DNA of 64,000 nucleotides from Parus major (Eukaryota > Chordata > Aves > Passeriformes > Paridae): positions 89,452,230 to 89,516,229 of the forward strand of contig NC_031768.1 of NCBI RefSeq assembly GCF_001522545.3, read 5' to 3'. The notes below the pieces were generated by a model that searched no databases, was not told the DNA's origin, and saw only the letters and a list, made by a program, of their open reading frames with translations. Below are positions 23,701-38,123 of the stretch, piece after piece. Numbering within the stretch: position 1 is the stretch's first letter; every line of letters starts with the position of its first letter. A program made the position numbers and the translations under genes.

Positions 23701-26700
23701 TACGTGCTCATGGTGTTCTTGTCTGAGTACCTGGGAAGAGTGGTAACATGTAGGTTTTAATTTGCTCTGGTTACTCACACTTCCTGTGCAATCTTCTATG
23801 CTGTGGTGGTTTCATTTCTCCCAGTGTTATTGTGCACTGCTGTGCATCCAGTGAAGCTGTGGTGCACTGGGGTTTGCTGCAGGGGTGAGCAGCACTAGTC
23901 TAGTACTTTACAGGTATGCCTTACACGCTTCAGAATTAAGATATGCTAGTGGGGGCGGGGTAGGGGAAGCACCCCAAAGCCAAGGCTGCTAGGGATGGCA
24001 TCTGTGTCTGGCGTGCAAAATATTTTCCTGGGAAATATGAAGAAGAAGAGTATGGAAAATATATCAGTAGCCTTTAAATTGTAGAACTAATGCAGGGTCT
24101 TTATGAAGTAAGGAGAACAAAAAATTGATTGGTAGGACTCAGGTTTCTTCAAGACTGCTGTACATGGGCTATTACAGTTTTGCTTTGAGACTACAGATGC
24201 AAGTTTTTATGACTGTATTTGAAAGCCTTGTGATTTCTAAGTATAGTAGAGGATAAAGGCAGGTATTTCTAAAAATTCAGTTAATGTCCAGGATTTTGTC
24301 AGGAAAAGTGGTTAAAAAAGGGGTAGGGAATTTTTCTGTAGATGAAGAGGAATAATTTGCTCTCATCTGACACTGAAGAGAGCAGGTGTTCCCGAACTCC
24401 TGGAGATTTGTTTGTTGAAATCCATTGAATTTCTCTGGACATCTCTTGTGCCATTTAACTTTGATTTCTTGTTTTGTCTGTGTTAATATGAAAACATCTC
24501 ATACTTAGGAAACATGCAGTGGGTCAAATAGTGGTTATTTGACCATTTTGTTTTTTACAACTTTTTCAACCCTGGCTTGGAGTTATTCTGTGTGTGGAAG
24601 CAGTTTTGCCATATGTATTACTAGTTTTTGTGCTTAGGTGGAAAGAAAGTCATTAAACATTAAATATACAACAACCTCTAAGTATCTTTCCCCCATTTTA
24701 AAATGAAGATACAAAGAGTTAGTGCAATAATTCTAGCATTCTACCAGATTTGTGAATTGTATCTGGAATGTTCGCTGCTGTGAAATGTACCTATTAGGAT
24801 GTCTGGCGGTGGACTATATAGAGTGTAACTCTTCAAATGCGAAAAATGGACTGAAAGTATAGTGACATTATTGGAAGCTGGGCAGTCTGACTTGAGAGTT
24901 AGTGTTCCTACTGAAGGTTTAAGAGTGTTTTTTTCTGTAGGACACAGAAGAGTAGGCTGGTGCGGTTATGAATCACTTTTGCTTCAACTTGGCATAGATT
25001 GAAGAAAAAAAAATTCCTTTGTGCTACTAGCATAAATAGCTGCAAATCTCTACAAGTTGTTCAAAAATGCTCTTTTAAAAAATATGGTGTTCTCCAGATT
25101 CTTACGAAGTGAGCCATCCCATGGCTGTTCTTTGAAGAAAAGAATATGTAGACCACATAAATGAAACCTATTACAAGATCAGCCATGGGTTGTGCTGGTA
25201 AATAGAGTCAGCTATGTGGTATGAAAGTGCCTGTTTTAAAATACATCATCCACTAAAACCTTCAGATGTCTACTTTTATGGAATACTGTTAATTTTTTCC
25301 TCCAGTAATTTTGTTGTGGCATCATTTTAATTTTTTTGGATTTATACAGCTGAGAGGTCTTAGTTCCCTTAAACTGATATTGGATATGGGCAACAACATG
25401 TAGTGCTGGAGAACTGTGTAATTTACTGTTAGGTAAAATTACTGAATGTGCTTAAAATAGATGGCAGTATGTATATATACACAATTCAAGGCAAATGTCT
25501 ATCTTCAGACCTCCTGTTAATGGCTTGGATGTTATTCTTTTGGGTGTTTCTTTATGGCAGCTGTCAAAGACAGGAAAGTAGATTAGGCAGTGCCTTGATC
25601 TGACCCAGTATGTCTGTTCTTACAAATGACATATCTTTATATTTTATATGCTCACTTTCACAATGTTAACTACTTTATATATCATGGCAGAAATACAACT
25701 TTTAAAGTTATAATTAAGTTATTAATTTTTAATTTAATTTTAATTTAAATATTAATTTAAGCAATTGTTTTTATGTTGTTATTAAGTTAAGTTTATCTAA
25801 GAACAGGTCTGCAGCCATTATAAAATAAATGTTCTTTGAAGCCAGGATTCCTGTCAAACCAGAAGGATGTGCAAAATCAGGATTTCTGAAGTTTTGTGAA
25901 GTATTAATGTGTTTTTTTTTTTAACTGATCTAACTAAAATTTCTAGACTAAATTGCACTATCAGAGGTGCTTCTAGGATTAAGGGGCATGTGTTCAAAAT
26001 TATCTTAACTAAGTGGTACCCTAAGTAGGATGAAATGTAGGAGAGGCTGATGGCATCTGTTTTTCTTAAGTAAGGTTTGGCTGTAGATTTGGCTGTGCTG
26101 ATAGCAGGTTTGGGGATAACTGGGGTGGTAGGAGATCTGCAGAGAAGAATCTGGAGTTGGATATTTGCACAGTGGCCATGAGTCAACCAATGCTGGAGAA
26201 CCAGCAGATCTTTTACTAGATGTATTGATGGCAGTGTCACTTAAAATACATGGAGTTAGCCTTCCCACTTCTTGGCATGCTAATGAGCTAAAGTACAGCA
26301 CTTGATTTTTGGTATTGTACTGGGAAAAGGATAGTTGCATGCCAAGGAAAATGGTCAGAGGTCTAAAAAAAGTACTTTAGGGGAAAACTGAAAACACTTT
26401 GAATGATTTTTTTTTTCTCTTTTTATTATTTTTTTTTTAAGAGGAGGTAGAAGGGAGATTTCTTTTCATAATGTTCTTTCAATACATAAAAGATAGCTGG
26501 AAAGAAAAGACAAAGCTGTTGTCTTCCCTACATGAGATGAAACTGTTTGTGGATTTAAACTGTAGCAAACACTTATTAAGCTAGTTGAGTCAACTCTTAA
26601 GAACCTCCAGAACACTGGAATAGATTAGGGAAGTCTGTCAGATTCCCAGTAGTGCCTGTTTGAAAAATGAAGATGCTTGCCAGGTAGTTTATATATAGAA

Positions 26701-26939
26701 GTTTGGAGAGGTTTTAATTAAGACAGCCTGTAGTCCCTTATGGTATTACTTTATGTCATTCTAGTTATTTCTGCATGGTCTTGGGATGAATTTCAGTTAC
26801 AGCACACTGATCCTCTTGCCTCTCCCCTCGGGATGAGGTAGCCTTGTGTTACTGGCAGCTTGCTGGCAGTTAGTGAATGCAGAGATAAGGATCTGTGAAA
26901 CTGGCCACAGCTTTAACACTTAAAAACAAGGTAGATTGT
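17761..26939. other. Intronic sequence, no gene recognised
   Basis: About 9 kb of AT-rich sequence with a T run at 20517-20534 and a strongly AT-rich block at 25705-25765. Open frames are short and have no recognisable product. I saw no clear transposon. A weak MIR-like phrase near 24690-24720 is too short to claim. Confidence 0.55.
25705..25765. repeat. AT-rich low-complexity block (TTAATTT/TAATTTAA type)
   Basis: About 60 bases are made up of TTAATTT and AATTTAA words, with a single G. The composition is like that of matrix-attachment or easily unwound DNA, though no function follows from sequence alone. Confidence 0.75.
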
Positions 26940-27135
26940 CTTAGAGAGGTGATCTAGTCCAGTCCCTCTGCAATGAGCAGGGACATCTTCAGACACATCA
27001 GGTTGCTCGGAGTCCTGTCCAATCTGACTTAGGAAGTTTCTAGAAATGGAGCACCCATCACCTTTCTGTTACAGTGTTTCACCACCCTCACTGTATAAAA
27101 AAACCCCAACCTCTTTCTAATATCTGATCTCATAG
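26940..27135 (-). mobile_element. CR1 LINE 3' fragment
   Basis: Read on +, this is the reverse complement of a CR1 tail: 'GATCTAGTCCAGTCCCTCTGC', 'GAGCAGGGACATC', 'CAGGTTGCTCGGAG', 'CACCACCCTCACTGTA' and 'CTCTTTCTAATATCTGATCT' occur in CR1 order. The terminal octamer region is missing or eroded. It is about 200 bp, non-coding and moderately diverged. Confidence 0.85.
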
Positions 27136-30100
27136 AGCTTCCTTAGTGTTGGAGTTTAGGTAAATGTACTGTGTTTGGCAAAGCAGTTGAGGAGTATTTT
27201 TAGTTAGATGTTTAAATCTGGTCTGATTTTCACTTTTTGTACAAGCATTATTCAAGTGAAAGCTTGTTTTTTGGTAGTCCTGTACAACAGCTGAGAATCA
27301 CAGGCTTTCTGTGGGGGTTTCTAGATCTTGCTTTGTGTGGGTCCTGAGAAAAGTGATGCTTTCCTTTTAGTTTTCCATCCTGTGGTTCTTGCTTCAACAC
27401 AAAAGAATTTAGCACAAGTCAAGAACTGCTCAGAGCTTCAGGCAGAGACCAGGACCCAGCTGCATAGGTACCAAGCTTTTGTTAGGGGTGTCTTATCTGC
27501 TCCAAACAACTTAGAGTGTATTGCTTTGGTGTATAATGCCAGTGCAAGAAGAATATTCACTCAATAATCCATTCGTTCAATATATCCATTAATATATAAC
27601 TACTGTCTATTCACAGCAGTTGCTTTAGTTTTAACTGAATAAAGGGACAAGGGTTTGAAGATTGCATATAGAAACCAGATGTTGCATAGAACATGAGCCA
27701 AGAAAGAAAGCACATTCTTGGTCTTGTACATTTGTGGAGTATAGATAGTTGTTACATTCTTTTAATTTTAATTTAGTTCAAAGATTCAAAGAGGATGCTA
27801 GTGTTGCCTTTTGTCACTTTATTATCTGAATTTTTTAGGGATTTTAATTGACTTATGTGTAGCTTTCTGGCAAGTAAGATGGATGTGTGAAACTGTTAAG
27901 TCTGGAGCTGTCACATGAGAAACTATAAAGATATTTAAGAGCAGAAATGATCATCTGTACTGGTCCATTGTTTCCCTTTTGATGCAGAAACTTTGACTAG
28001 AACTAAACAAATGATTTTTTTTGAGCCTTGCAAAGCTATAGTCTTATTTTGTACACATGTGAAGTTACTGTGGAAGGCTGGAATCCTGAACTGTAAATAT
28101 AATTTAATTGTAAAATTCCATTCAGTTCTTGCTTCCATATTTCATGTGATTTTGAATGTAAAAAAGTTGATAGATGTCAAATTAGTGTTTTTTCCTTGTA
28201 TTCTGCTCAAATAAAAAATGAGGAAATGATAACCCACTAACCTTATGCTGAAGTCCTCCTATGGTACAGTAGTAGTCCTAAATGTCTTTTATTTTTTCCA
28301 TTTGTAATCTTTGGCTGATGGAAGGATTAGAAGGTTGGCTGTAAGGCTGTGTGAGGCTCTTTCTGGAGATGGTCGTACTTCATTTGTAGGCAGTGCTTGG
28401 CTTCAGGCTGTGCTTTAGTGTTTGATCTGACTTCAACATGCACAAAATAGTCCCATCTCTTGGGTGGCTTAGACTGCCGGGGCGTACAGTTCTTTTTTTG
28501 TCTGCAGCTGTCATTATCTGAATGATGGAAGAGTTTACAACTTGTGTATTGTGGAAAACTTGTCCCCCTTCCCTGTTGATAGCTGTGAGAGACTGGGATG
28601 CTTCTGCTGACATTCTTCAGCTTCAGTGCTGTGACAGCAACAAGAAGTCAACAAAGTAACCGGGCATCAGAAAAGGCAGCAAGGAAAGAAATAAAGTAGA
28701 GCCTAACCAAGTGGTCTTTTTGGGTTGTGGGAGCCATTCAGATTGAGTTTTCTGAAAATGAGGCTTCAAAGTAAATAATAACAGTAAAATTAATGCTTAA
28801 ATTCCCTCTCTTCCCTGTACTTCATTGTGAGTTTAGGATGCATTAGATGAGTATGAGGCACTGAAATATTAAGTTAATGCAGTGCTTATCATTAAAGTAC
28901 CTTTCTCTTGAAGAAGAAATGGAGAAAAATACTAATTCTTCCCCTTCCATATTTGTAAAATATTAGTAACTTGTCTTCATGTTTAAAATCTCTTCTGGTT
29001 TAAATGGTCATGTCACTTTCTTGGTCCTTTACATTTGTTGTACTTAGTATCTGTTGAAACTGCAGGAAACCAGAACTCTTGAATGGGGTTCTCTGGAAAA
29101 TGTTGACTTGAATGTTTGCAATGCCAGAGTTTACTGATGTTACACTCACAAGAAGTGAGTGGAATTTTTTTGTGAGTTTCAGTTCTGTGCGGATCTGCTT
29201 TACAAATACAAAAATGTTTTTTTGAGGGGAAAGAGTAAGTGGATCAGCAGACTTGAAAATGGGTCTGGTTTAAAGAATGCAGCAATGCACCTTTGGTTTA
29301 AATAAAGAAAGCAGTGAGAATTTAAAGTTTCGTATTCTACCAATGTCTTAAATATGTTTTTTGAACAGAACTTTTTGGATACTGTCTTGGTACCTTTTTA
29401 GAGATGGTGGAAGAAACATATGTAAGTGGGCTCAGTTTCTAGATTTGGACTAAAATTTATGTGCAGATCAGTGGATCCAGCTGGGAAGTTTTTAATTAAG
29501 CATGCTAATTAAGTCATGTGGTGTACCCAAAAGCAGCACTTTATTACAGGAGAGAATGGTTTTCTTGGCGGCGAATGAAGGAGAAATGCTTCATTGAGGC
29601 ACTCTTCTAGCTCCTGCCAGTGGAAAGAAAATGCAGAATCTAAAGTCACTCAAGAAAATTCGAGTGCAGGAGCAAAATTTATACTTTTATTTTGCTGCAT
29701 TTTGCCTTTTTCTGTTTGTAAACAGCCTTTAATATTCGACAAATTCTTACTTTTGCCGGTATGAACAAGAATACTTCAGTGACCATGAATCCAGGTATCA
29801 CAGAAATAGGATGCTGTGGAGAGCCCATATGCTGAAAGCCTGGACAAAGTTGTGCACAAGGATGCTGGTATGAGTGGGACAGGTGAGCAGTATAGCTGTC
29901 AGGGTGATAAGTGATTGTGGTGGGTGTTCTGCAGTGGAGATGGGGAAGGAAATGAGCAGAGTTGGAGTTGCTGCAGCTCAGGATACATGTGCAGAGCTAA
30001 ACACCCACCTGATTACTTGGACTTCACAAAAGAAGAATTCATTGTGGACCAAAAGCTGGGATATCAGGGAAAAGGCGATTTGGGAGGTGAAACTGATGGC

Positions 30101-33100
30101 CTTTGTCTTAATTTTAGCAAAATAGTCAGATATATAAATGATATTTATTTTCTCTGTAAGTACCTTGAGGGCAGAGTGAGCAAACATTAATTACTGCTTT
30201 TACTTCTCTTAGTTACGCTGCCTGTGTAAAAATAATGGCACTGAAGTTACAAAAGGATATATTTTCTGCTGAAATGTCTCTATTTTTATTGTTCCTCCCA
30301 ATGGAAATGATTTTTTTAGAATGTCTTTTCCTCAAGAAAAACTATGCATCTTTAAGACTTATTTTGACTGAGTATATACCTATGGTTATACAATATAGCA
30401 TCCTTCAATAAGAAGTTGATACACTTGAGAACCTAAAACATATTTTTTACTTTTCCAGTTATTGTAAGATATATATTAGAAGTTAAAGCTGATAAGTTTT
30501 CATGATTTTATAACACTAGCAACATAAACTCAAGAAACAAACCTCAGACATGCTGAGGGGGATGTTCCGGTATATATGGAGACCTCCTTTGTTGTGGCTT
30601 GAAGAGAAAGCCTTGGTTGCTCTTGTTAAAGAACAATTGTGTGCCTTCATCCAGACCACTAAAGTGGCTGGAATAAAGCTAAAGTGAATAAATAGAAACA
30701 TTCTAATCTAGTTATTCATGAACATGTATGAAATGTTTCTTTGTGGCCAGTAGTAACTAGAGCAGCCATGTAGCTTTATCAGATGTTGAATTGTCTTGAT
30801 GTGCATTGAGTTTAGGAATTTTCTGTACCAGCAGACTTGTTTTCTGTTTAGGATTTGAGACCTGTACAAAAAAAGCATTTTGTCTTTAAATATTTAGGAT
30901 AACATCAATTTTCCCCCTGAATTTTTTCCACTAGGAAAAAAATAATAAAAAAAAGAAACTCTACCCTCTATTGGGTTTGTCTGATTTGTTTAATTTTCCT
31001 GCCGTTCTTGAAGAGGCATTAATATTTTTTGCCATTGCCCCTAGTTTATTAGGAATGCTCACAGATAACTTAGGGGAATCCCCTTCTCATTTTCAAATAT
31101 GTAACTACCAATGTTCTGGTTGTAATCCAAGTTAGGGACTGAATGAGTATTATGCAAGGAACATGTATCACTTAAGTTTAAGTTGCTTTTCGCTGTCACT
31201 GCTTGTGCAGCCTGGTTTGATCTTGGATTATTTGACTTTTAGAGGGGAGTTGGATGTAGTGTCTGACTTGAGAGAATGTACTGACTGGTAGGTACTGCAT
31301 GTTAAAATACAGGGGAAACCAGGTTGATTTGAAAGTACTATAGGCATGCCTTACCTTCTGAATCTTAAGGTATTATAGCTGATTTTCTGTGGAATTCCAG
31401 AGACAAATGGGGTTGCCTTCTGTAACTTCAGTGAGACATTAGACTTTCCAATTCAGTGTTTGGATTATTATGTACAAATTCAATGTATTGGAGAAAAATA
31501 GGGGAGAATAATTAAGTCATAATTAAGTTTTGATTTTTGGTTGGTTGCTTTTTGGAAAGTACGTGTCAGGTTTTGTGCAGAACATCCATATCACAATTGT
31601 AAGCCTTATAAATGAAGGCAGTTAGATAAACTCACTTAAGTTCCATTTTAAACAAAATTTTACTTCTCCATCCAATTTTTCTTTAGTTGTTTTTTGTTTG
31701 TTTGTTTTTGCTTTTTTCTTCTTGTTCATAATAAATTTTTAAATGCCACTTCTTGCTTTCAGTGAAACAATATATTCTAGATGTGGATAGAAGAGCTCTT
31801 TGTCTGATCTGCTTGACCTGTTTTCTCAAGGGACTTTGTGAAGGGAAAAAAATTGAAACCAAAACTGGTTTTGGTCAGAATTCCTCACCTATTTCCACTT
31901 ACTGTTCTCACATCCCTGACATGCTAACAGCAAAACCTTTTCTAGAAAGCTTTTTTTTTTTTTCCCCACAAAGGCATTAGGCAAAATCTTGGACAAGTTA
32001 AGATTGCTAGTGTTCAATGTGGTTTGATTATGAAAATTTGTTTCCTAATGCTTCTGCAGGTGAGGAGGTTCAGCATGATATATGCCCAAGACAAGAGCAA
32101 CAAAAACTAATTTTGAGAGGGTCTTAATTCTAATCAAGTAGTAAAACATGAGTACAGTTTGTGCTGTTTCCAAGCATAGGTAGCCTTGATGAGCTTCTGT
32201 TTGGATCATTACTCACTAAACTTTTTTAGTTCAAGTTCTGTTGGACTGGGATAAAAGTGCATGCAAGTGTTTACTTATCATGTTTTATTTATTTTTAATT
32301 CAGTGTTGAGATGTGCCAGTTTGTGTTTTTATTAAGTATTTTTTCTTCTGTCTGTTGACTCTTCCTGCCATGGTTCTTTTGTATTGAGCATTTTGGCTAA
32401 AGTCATGATTGTTGGTTTTATTGTGGTTTTTCTTTCTCCAAGTGGCATTTCTTAAATGGATAAGCACAGCTTCAGAGGAATCATTACAAGGAATTTCTGA
32501 TACTGTTACATTCCTTTGGTAGTGTGGAGAATGTTGTCCTTGGATGGTTGAGCTCAGTGCCTCAATCTGTGTGGTGACAGTGTTGTTGTTGCTGGAACAG
32601 ACACCTGCCTCTGATCCTACAGGATGTTACCAGGTAGGCAGCACTGGGAAGACCTATCATAAGCACACTGAGCTTTTGCTCTAAATCTGCTTGTTCCATG
32701 AAAATAACGTGGTTATGTGTTCTTATCAAGTAGTCCAGAGTTGTGTGCACTTGGTTTCTAGCAGGTAAAAAGAAACTGGGATGCATAAAAATGAAGCACC
32801 AGTTTAATATGCTCTTTGAGGATGTTTCTGCTCTCTTGGTTATTGTGAAGCTTCAAGACTGCAGGCAGTGAAATTAATTGTATATACAGAGTAATCACTT
32901 GGTCATTTGAATTAGCTTGATCACTGCAGGGTTGAGAAGTTTGCTCAACTCTTGGCAGAACCCTGCAAAAACTTGTATGAAGCCTGGCAAGTCATGTCTT
33001 CTGGTTATGAGGTGTCAGCCTCTTCCAGTGCTGTCACATATAGTTTATAACTGGATGTAAACAGTCTTGAACTTCTAAACTCTGGCTTAAAGGCTTCTTC

Positions 33101-33114
33101 TTGTTTGTTGTGGG

Positions 33115-33165
33115 TTTATATATATATATATTTATTTTTTTTAATTTTTTTTTTATTTTTTTGTG
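33115..33165. repeat. (TA)n followed by T-rich tract
   Basis: A perfect TA run of about eight units runs into ATTTATTTTTTTTAATTTTT-type sequence. Microsatellite, non-coding. Confidence 0.85.
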
Positions 33166-36100
33166 AAAACAAAAATTCTTAGCCTTTTTGATGTAAAAAC
33201 ATCTGGTTTAGTTCACCAAACCTACAGGTATAATCTGAGGTGCTGAGGCATTTAAATTGCTGCATATATCTGAGGGTGATGTTCCTCCTTGTAGTGAGGC
33301 CATAAAATAACCACAGTTACTATGAAGGTGAGAAATTCTGCTTTTGAATTTTGTGCATGGCCAGCTGTGGCTCTTCTTGGTTTCCTTTGACTTCTAGTAC
33401 ATTTCCCGCTGGTGGCTCCAGAAAGAGGAATTGAAGGAATTTTGCCTTTGTCTATCTATAAAATGTGAATTCAACTTAAATTATCATCTACACTATGAAC
33501 AGAACTGTTTATTTTGGCCTAATTTTGTATGTTTTACTTTTTATTTGCTGACAAACTGGGCTCTCAATCTGATTTTTATGTCAAAAATTGTAGCCAAAGA
33601 AAGAAAAACTCTAGTATTATTGGTTGATATTTGCAAATATTAAATTTTAGATAAGCATTTTATTCTTTGAATAATTTCCATTAAGAGCTAGCTAACTGCT
33701 TGATCTTGGCTGGAAGCAGTACAGAGCACTGTACTGTACACAGGACTGTATGTCCCTCTGCCTCCAAATCTTGGCCTTCATGTTTCTTTGTGTGTTCAAA
33801 TTCTGTTTTGCCTCCATACTTCTCCCAGTACATACCCAAATTAGAGTTATTTTTGGCTGTGATTCATGGCTCAGAATTTACTGTTTTCCAGAAAAAAATA
33901 ACATGTTTTTACTCAGAATTCCTTGAAATACAATCTGGCTGCAGTCCATTGTTCTGAATATGAGGCTAAAACTGTACTTAAATAAAAATGCCTGCCTTCA
34001 AAATTTCCTCTTTCCCTCTTTTCCCAAAAGAAGTGTAGTTAGATTGTCATGACAAGCATTCTTCATAGTGGTACAGTATTACTGGAGAAAAAGTTATTCT
34101 GAAAATCAGTGATTATCTATAGGATAATAGATTTTTGTTTGATACATTGTTGTCTGAAGTGATGGCCATAATTGCTGTTCTGAGGGTTGAAGGGTTTCAT
34201 GTCTTCCAGGGTAACTCAAAAAGAATGCAAATATATTTGAACTTCGTAAACTTCCTTAAACAACCATGATACATCTCTGGCTGATGTGGAATATTAGAAT
34301 TTTTGAATTATCTCAGAGGACTCAATTACTTTCATATTTATAATGTATAGCCACTTAAAAATCTCAGAACATGCAGTGTGCTTAGGGAAAGCCGCTGCTA
34401 ATTAGTTGAGGCAACACAAGATTATTTACACAGCAGAGTGGTTGAATTCATGTGTTAATGGTAAAAATTGCTATACACTTAAATGTCTAAAATAAGAATT
34501 TTTTTTTGTTCAAACTCTAAAAATATTTTCAGTATTTTTTAGCTTGTCTTTAGGAAGTTTTACTCCAGAAAGAAGCACGGTGAGTTTCTGTTACTTTGGA
34601 ATATTGAAATAATGGTGCGCTGAATTTTCTGCTATGGAAGGAGTTGTGAAGGATGTATTTATTACTTTTTAAGAGTTGCTTCTTATGTTGTGGTAATAGC
34701 TCTAAAGATGTCACCTTTGGAGTTATTTTCAGAGTATTAAACAAGTTCCTTTGAGCCTCTGTATGGCAACTACATACCAAATCTAGTTGCTGATAAAATC
34801 TTGACTTCCATTCAAGTTCCTGCTTTGTTGGCTCTATCTTGTGATTTAATTCCCTGTATGTGAAAGTCTGAGGTCCAAAAAATGTAAAATAGGCACTTTT
34901 TCTTGAAACAGTTGCCCTGTGACATGATGAATCTTCATCTGTGCAAAATTTGATGTTCATCTCTAGCTGTAGCTGCAAGCCTTTGTAGGGCACTTAAGTC
35001 AAAATGTTGCTCATTGCCATGGAGCTGGTGGAAATGTGCTTTCTTTTGGCAGAAGTTAGCGTTGCTTTACTGTGGTAGTACATTCTTTGAAGCTGAAGGA
35101 GTTGATAAAAGTTGTAAGCTGTGTGGACACCAAACACCTTATGAATAAGTTGTGGAAATTCATGTCTTCTGAAGAAGCTCTGGTCTCATGATTTTATTTT
35201 CTTCATAAAACTGTACTTTACTTCAGCAGTGACAATGTTATTTCATTGCAGTCAAGCTCTGCTACAGGCAGAGGAGAAGTTGGGTTTAGCGATGTTTAGT
35301 CTAAACCAGCTGTTCCTGAATTTCGGTCACCAAATGGATTGATCTGTGGTTGGCAGGGTGCCATGTGCTGGGAAGGCTCCAGCTCCAGTAAATCTCTGCA
35401 CGCTTACAAACTTTTTTACCTTGTGGTAATGATGGGAGCTACTGTCCAGTGTTTTCCCTGAGTTTGTGGCAAAATCAGTTTATGTTGTGGTAGCTTTTTA
35501 TGTATTGTAGCTTGTTTTGATGTTATAGATGGGCAGTGTTGAAGTTTTCAGCTTCCCTGGCTAAGCGTGCGCATTTCTGATGAGCAGAAGACACCAGGGT
35601 TTTCTGAGATGCTGTGTTTTGTATGGCATTTCATCCTTTCCATCTGCTGTACATTTCTATATTGGTTTTATAGAAATGGTATAACATATGTGGGATGTAT
35701 ACGATGTGTCTTATCCTAAACTCAAGGTATAGCAAAGTTGTTAAAATGATAATTTTTAGAATTAAGAACATTAGGTGATGTTCTCTTTTTCACTGCTTTA
35801 ATTGACTTAAAACTGCAACATGTTAGGTAAAATGGCATCTTTATTTAAAAGCAGGTATTGGTTCCTGTTCTGTTTTGTAGGTTTTTTCCCACCATCTGTT
35901 CACATGTGCCTCTGTAAAACAGAAGATGTAATTTTACTATCTTTTGGGATGTTGAGGTTCCAAGTCCCTTGATATTAAAGTTCATGTTCTGCAGCCAGCA
36001 GTCCTGTACGTTGTCTTCAGTTGATGGAAAAACTATGTTGGTGGAGAAACCTACATTACTTTTCTCAGATCCTTAATGATGTGGTGTGTCATGTATAGCT

Positions 36101-36783
36101 AGTTCTTTTGCTGGAAGTCTTAGATATGATATAGGTTGATTACTGAATCAACAAAGACTGTGAGTTGAAGAAGCAATGAGGAGTTCTTTAATAATGTGTT
36201 TATGAAATGAGTAGTTGTTCTGATCTGTGTAGACAATGTTGTGCTCTACTATTAGGTTGTATCTTTTAACTGTGATTATAAAGCAAACCTTTTCCTTGTT
36301 GTGGAGAAATGCAGTTGCATTGACCTGGGCTGATAAGGTCAAGGTATATTTAAAGGTGAGTTGTGTATACCTAATTTGAAGTCAAAATATCTGTGTGTAA
36401 TGTATCTTACTTTAATCTTACCTAATTTATTCTTTCCTCAGCCGTGTGTAGATAAGACCTTGGGATGTTTTCTGTATTATGATTTACTAGTTCAGGCAGC
36501 TGGTTATGTTGTTAATACAGACCAGGAAGCAAATACTTATTGCATGGGTACCTCATAAGGTGAAGTATCCAGAATTTAGGAATTCAGAGTAAATTATGCA
36601 ACATATATGGAGATCTTCATGTCATCAAGTTGGACAAAATGAGTATGGTAAATCAAACTATGAGGCCTAATGAGATGAGACATCAGTGTTCAGTGTGTCT
36701 TTTTACTAGAAGCTGAAGACCAGCGAAGAATTGAAGATATTACCAGGTGTTCTCATAACCTAATTTTTCCCCATAAACATTGA

Positions 36784-36860
36784 CATATTTTTTCTTTTTT
36801 TCTTTTTTTTTTTTTTTTTTTTTTTTTTTNTTTTATTTTTTTTCTTTTTTTCCTTCTGGC
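36784..36860. repeat. Long T-rich tract containing the only ambiguous base
   Basis: More than 70 bases of T with scattered C and A, including an unbroken run of over 25 T. The N at 36830 is the only ambiguous base I noticed in the window and marks uncertain length or base calling in the homopolymer. Confidence 0.9.
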
Positions 36861-38123
36861 TTCAAGTTACCATTGGAGGTGGGGACAGGACCCTTTGACA
36901 TTAATGAACTGATATTCAGCTGTAACCAAGTAGAGCTGTAGCTGCCTTGAATTGACCCTAACCAGTGAAGGTGACGTTATCATGTGTGAGTGAGCTCATA
37001 GGCACCACCACGCACTTCTAAGAATGTGCCACTGTGGAGTCATTCATAGTTCAGAGTCCTCTCTGTTGAATTTCACATCCTCCTACAAAATGTTTACAGG
37101 CAGAAGCAGCAGGGTAAGCAGACAGAAATAGAAAACCGAATTGTCAGTTCTGTAGATCTTGAACACTTTGAAACATGTTGGCTTAGCTTTTGTATGGTTA
37201 AAGCAGCAATCTGTTCTAAATGTAAAGGGTTAGGAAATTACTTGTTCTGCTTTCTGTCCTCTTGATTAAGAGAAATTGACCTTTTTTTTTTTTTGGTGTT
37301 TTTTTTTTTTTGCTAAAGAGTCCCTTGTCTCATTTAGAGCTATTTCCCATTTAGTGATGTGTTCAGCTAGAGCATGTGTGAATGCTAATTTCCCAGGCTG
37401 TGTGTAGGTTGGTTCCTGCTTGTCTCTGAAGTGTTTCTCCCAGAAAACCATGAGCACTTGTGGGTTGGTGGCTTTGCTATTGAAATATGTTAGGTGGCAG
37501 TAGCATTAAGAAAATGAAAGTAGTCAGTCCTCAGCAGTTTGGAATTCTCTGTGGGGTGTAGAATTGAGGTAGATTGGTCAAGTATCTCTTCGATGCAGAT
37601 GGGTCTGCTTTAACTCTGTTTTACTTTGTTGGAAAAAAAAAAAAAAGTAAAAAATTAAAAAGCAATGATTACTATAACCACTTCAGAGATTATGGTTTGG
37701 AAATAAACTCTCATGTTAGAGTTCCATTTATTTATAGCCTCAGATGGTTTTGCAATATTTTTAGCTGTTGCTACTTTTATTATGGCCTGTCAAGCATAGA
37801 TGTAGGTAGCAATTGGTGGCAGAGGTGTCCACTGGTATAAAAAGACACATCTGGCTTTCAGTTTTAATTCAGTTTGCAGTCTGAATGTCTACTTCATGCA
37901 CAAACAGGTGCAAACATGGAGTGACCGTACTGCCAAAGACACAGCTCTCGCCATTACAAGTTTCTTAAGAGTGCGTTCTCAAGATATTAAAACATGTGGT
38001 GCGAGAGAGGATGGGTGAAGAAATTCAAATCAAATATAGGTGGAAACAGCCCTGCAATCCTTAAAAGCAAAGGTTGAGAAGTTTGTGGGCAGAAGTTTTG
38101 TATGGCACAGATTTTTGAGCCGT

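Larger units (their letters stand above)
27136..38123. other. Intronic sequence, no gene recognised
   Basis: About 11 kb of AT-rich sequence. The longest chance frame is 147 codons on the minus strand at 34550-34993, with no recognisable domain. A near-palindromic TAATTA cluster lies at 29492-29512. T-rich and TA-rich simple repeats are at 33115-33165 and 36784-36860. Confidence 0.55.

Noticed and set aside
24690..24720. MIR-like phrase (CCCCCATTTTAAAATGAAGATAC)
   Set aside because: Similarity to the MIR core is limited to a short low-complexity stretch, with no tRNA-related head or tail.
33115..33135. TATA-like sequence
   Set aside because: It is a TA dinucleotide microsatellite in the intron with no promoter context.
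34550..34993. 147-codon minus-strand frame in intron 1
   Set aside because: It is among the longest intronic frames, but no family is recognisable, there is no flanking splice site pair or polyadenylation signal of note, and one frame of this length is expected by chance in 50 kb read six ways.
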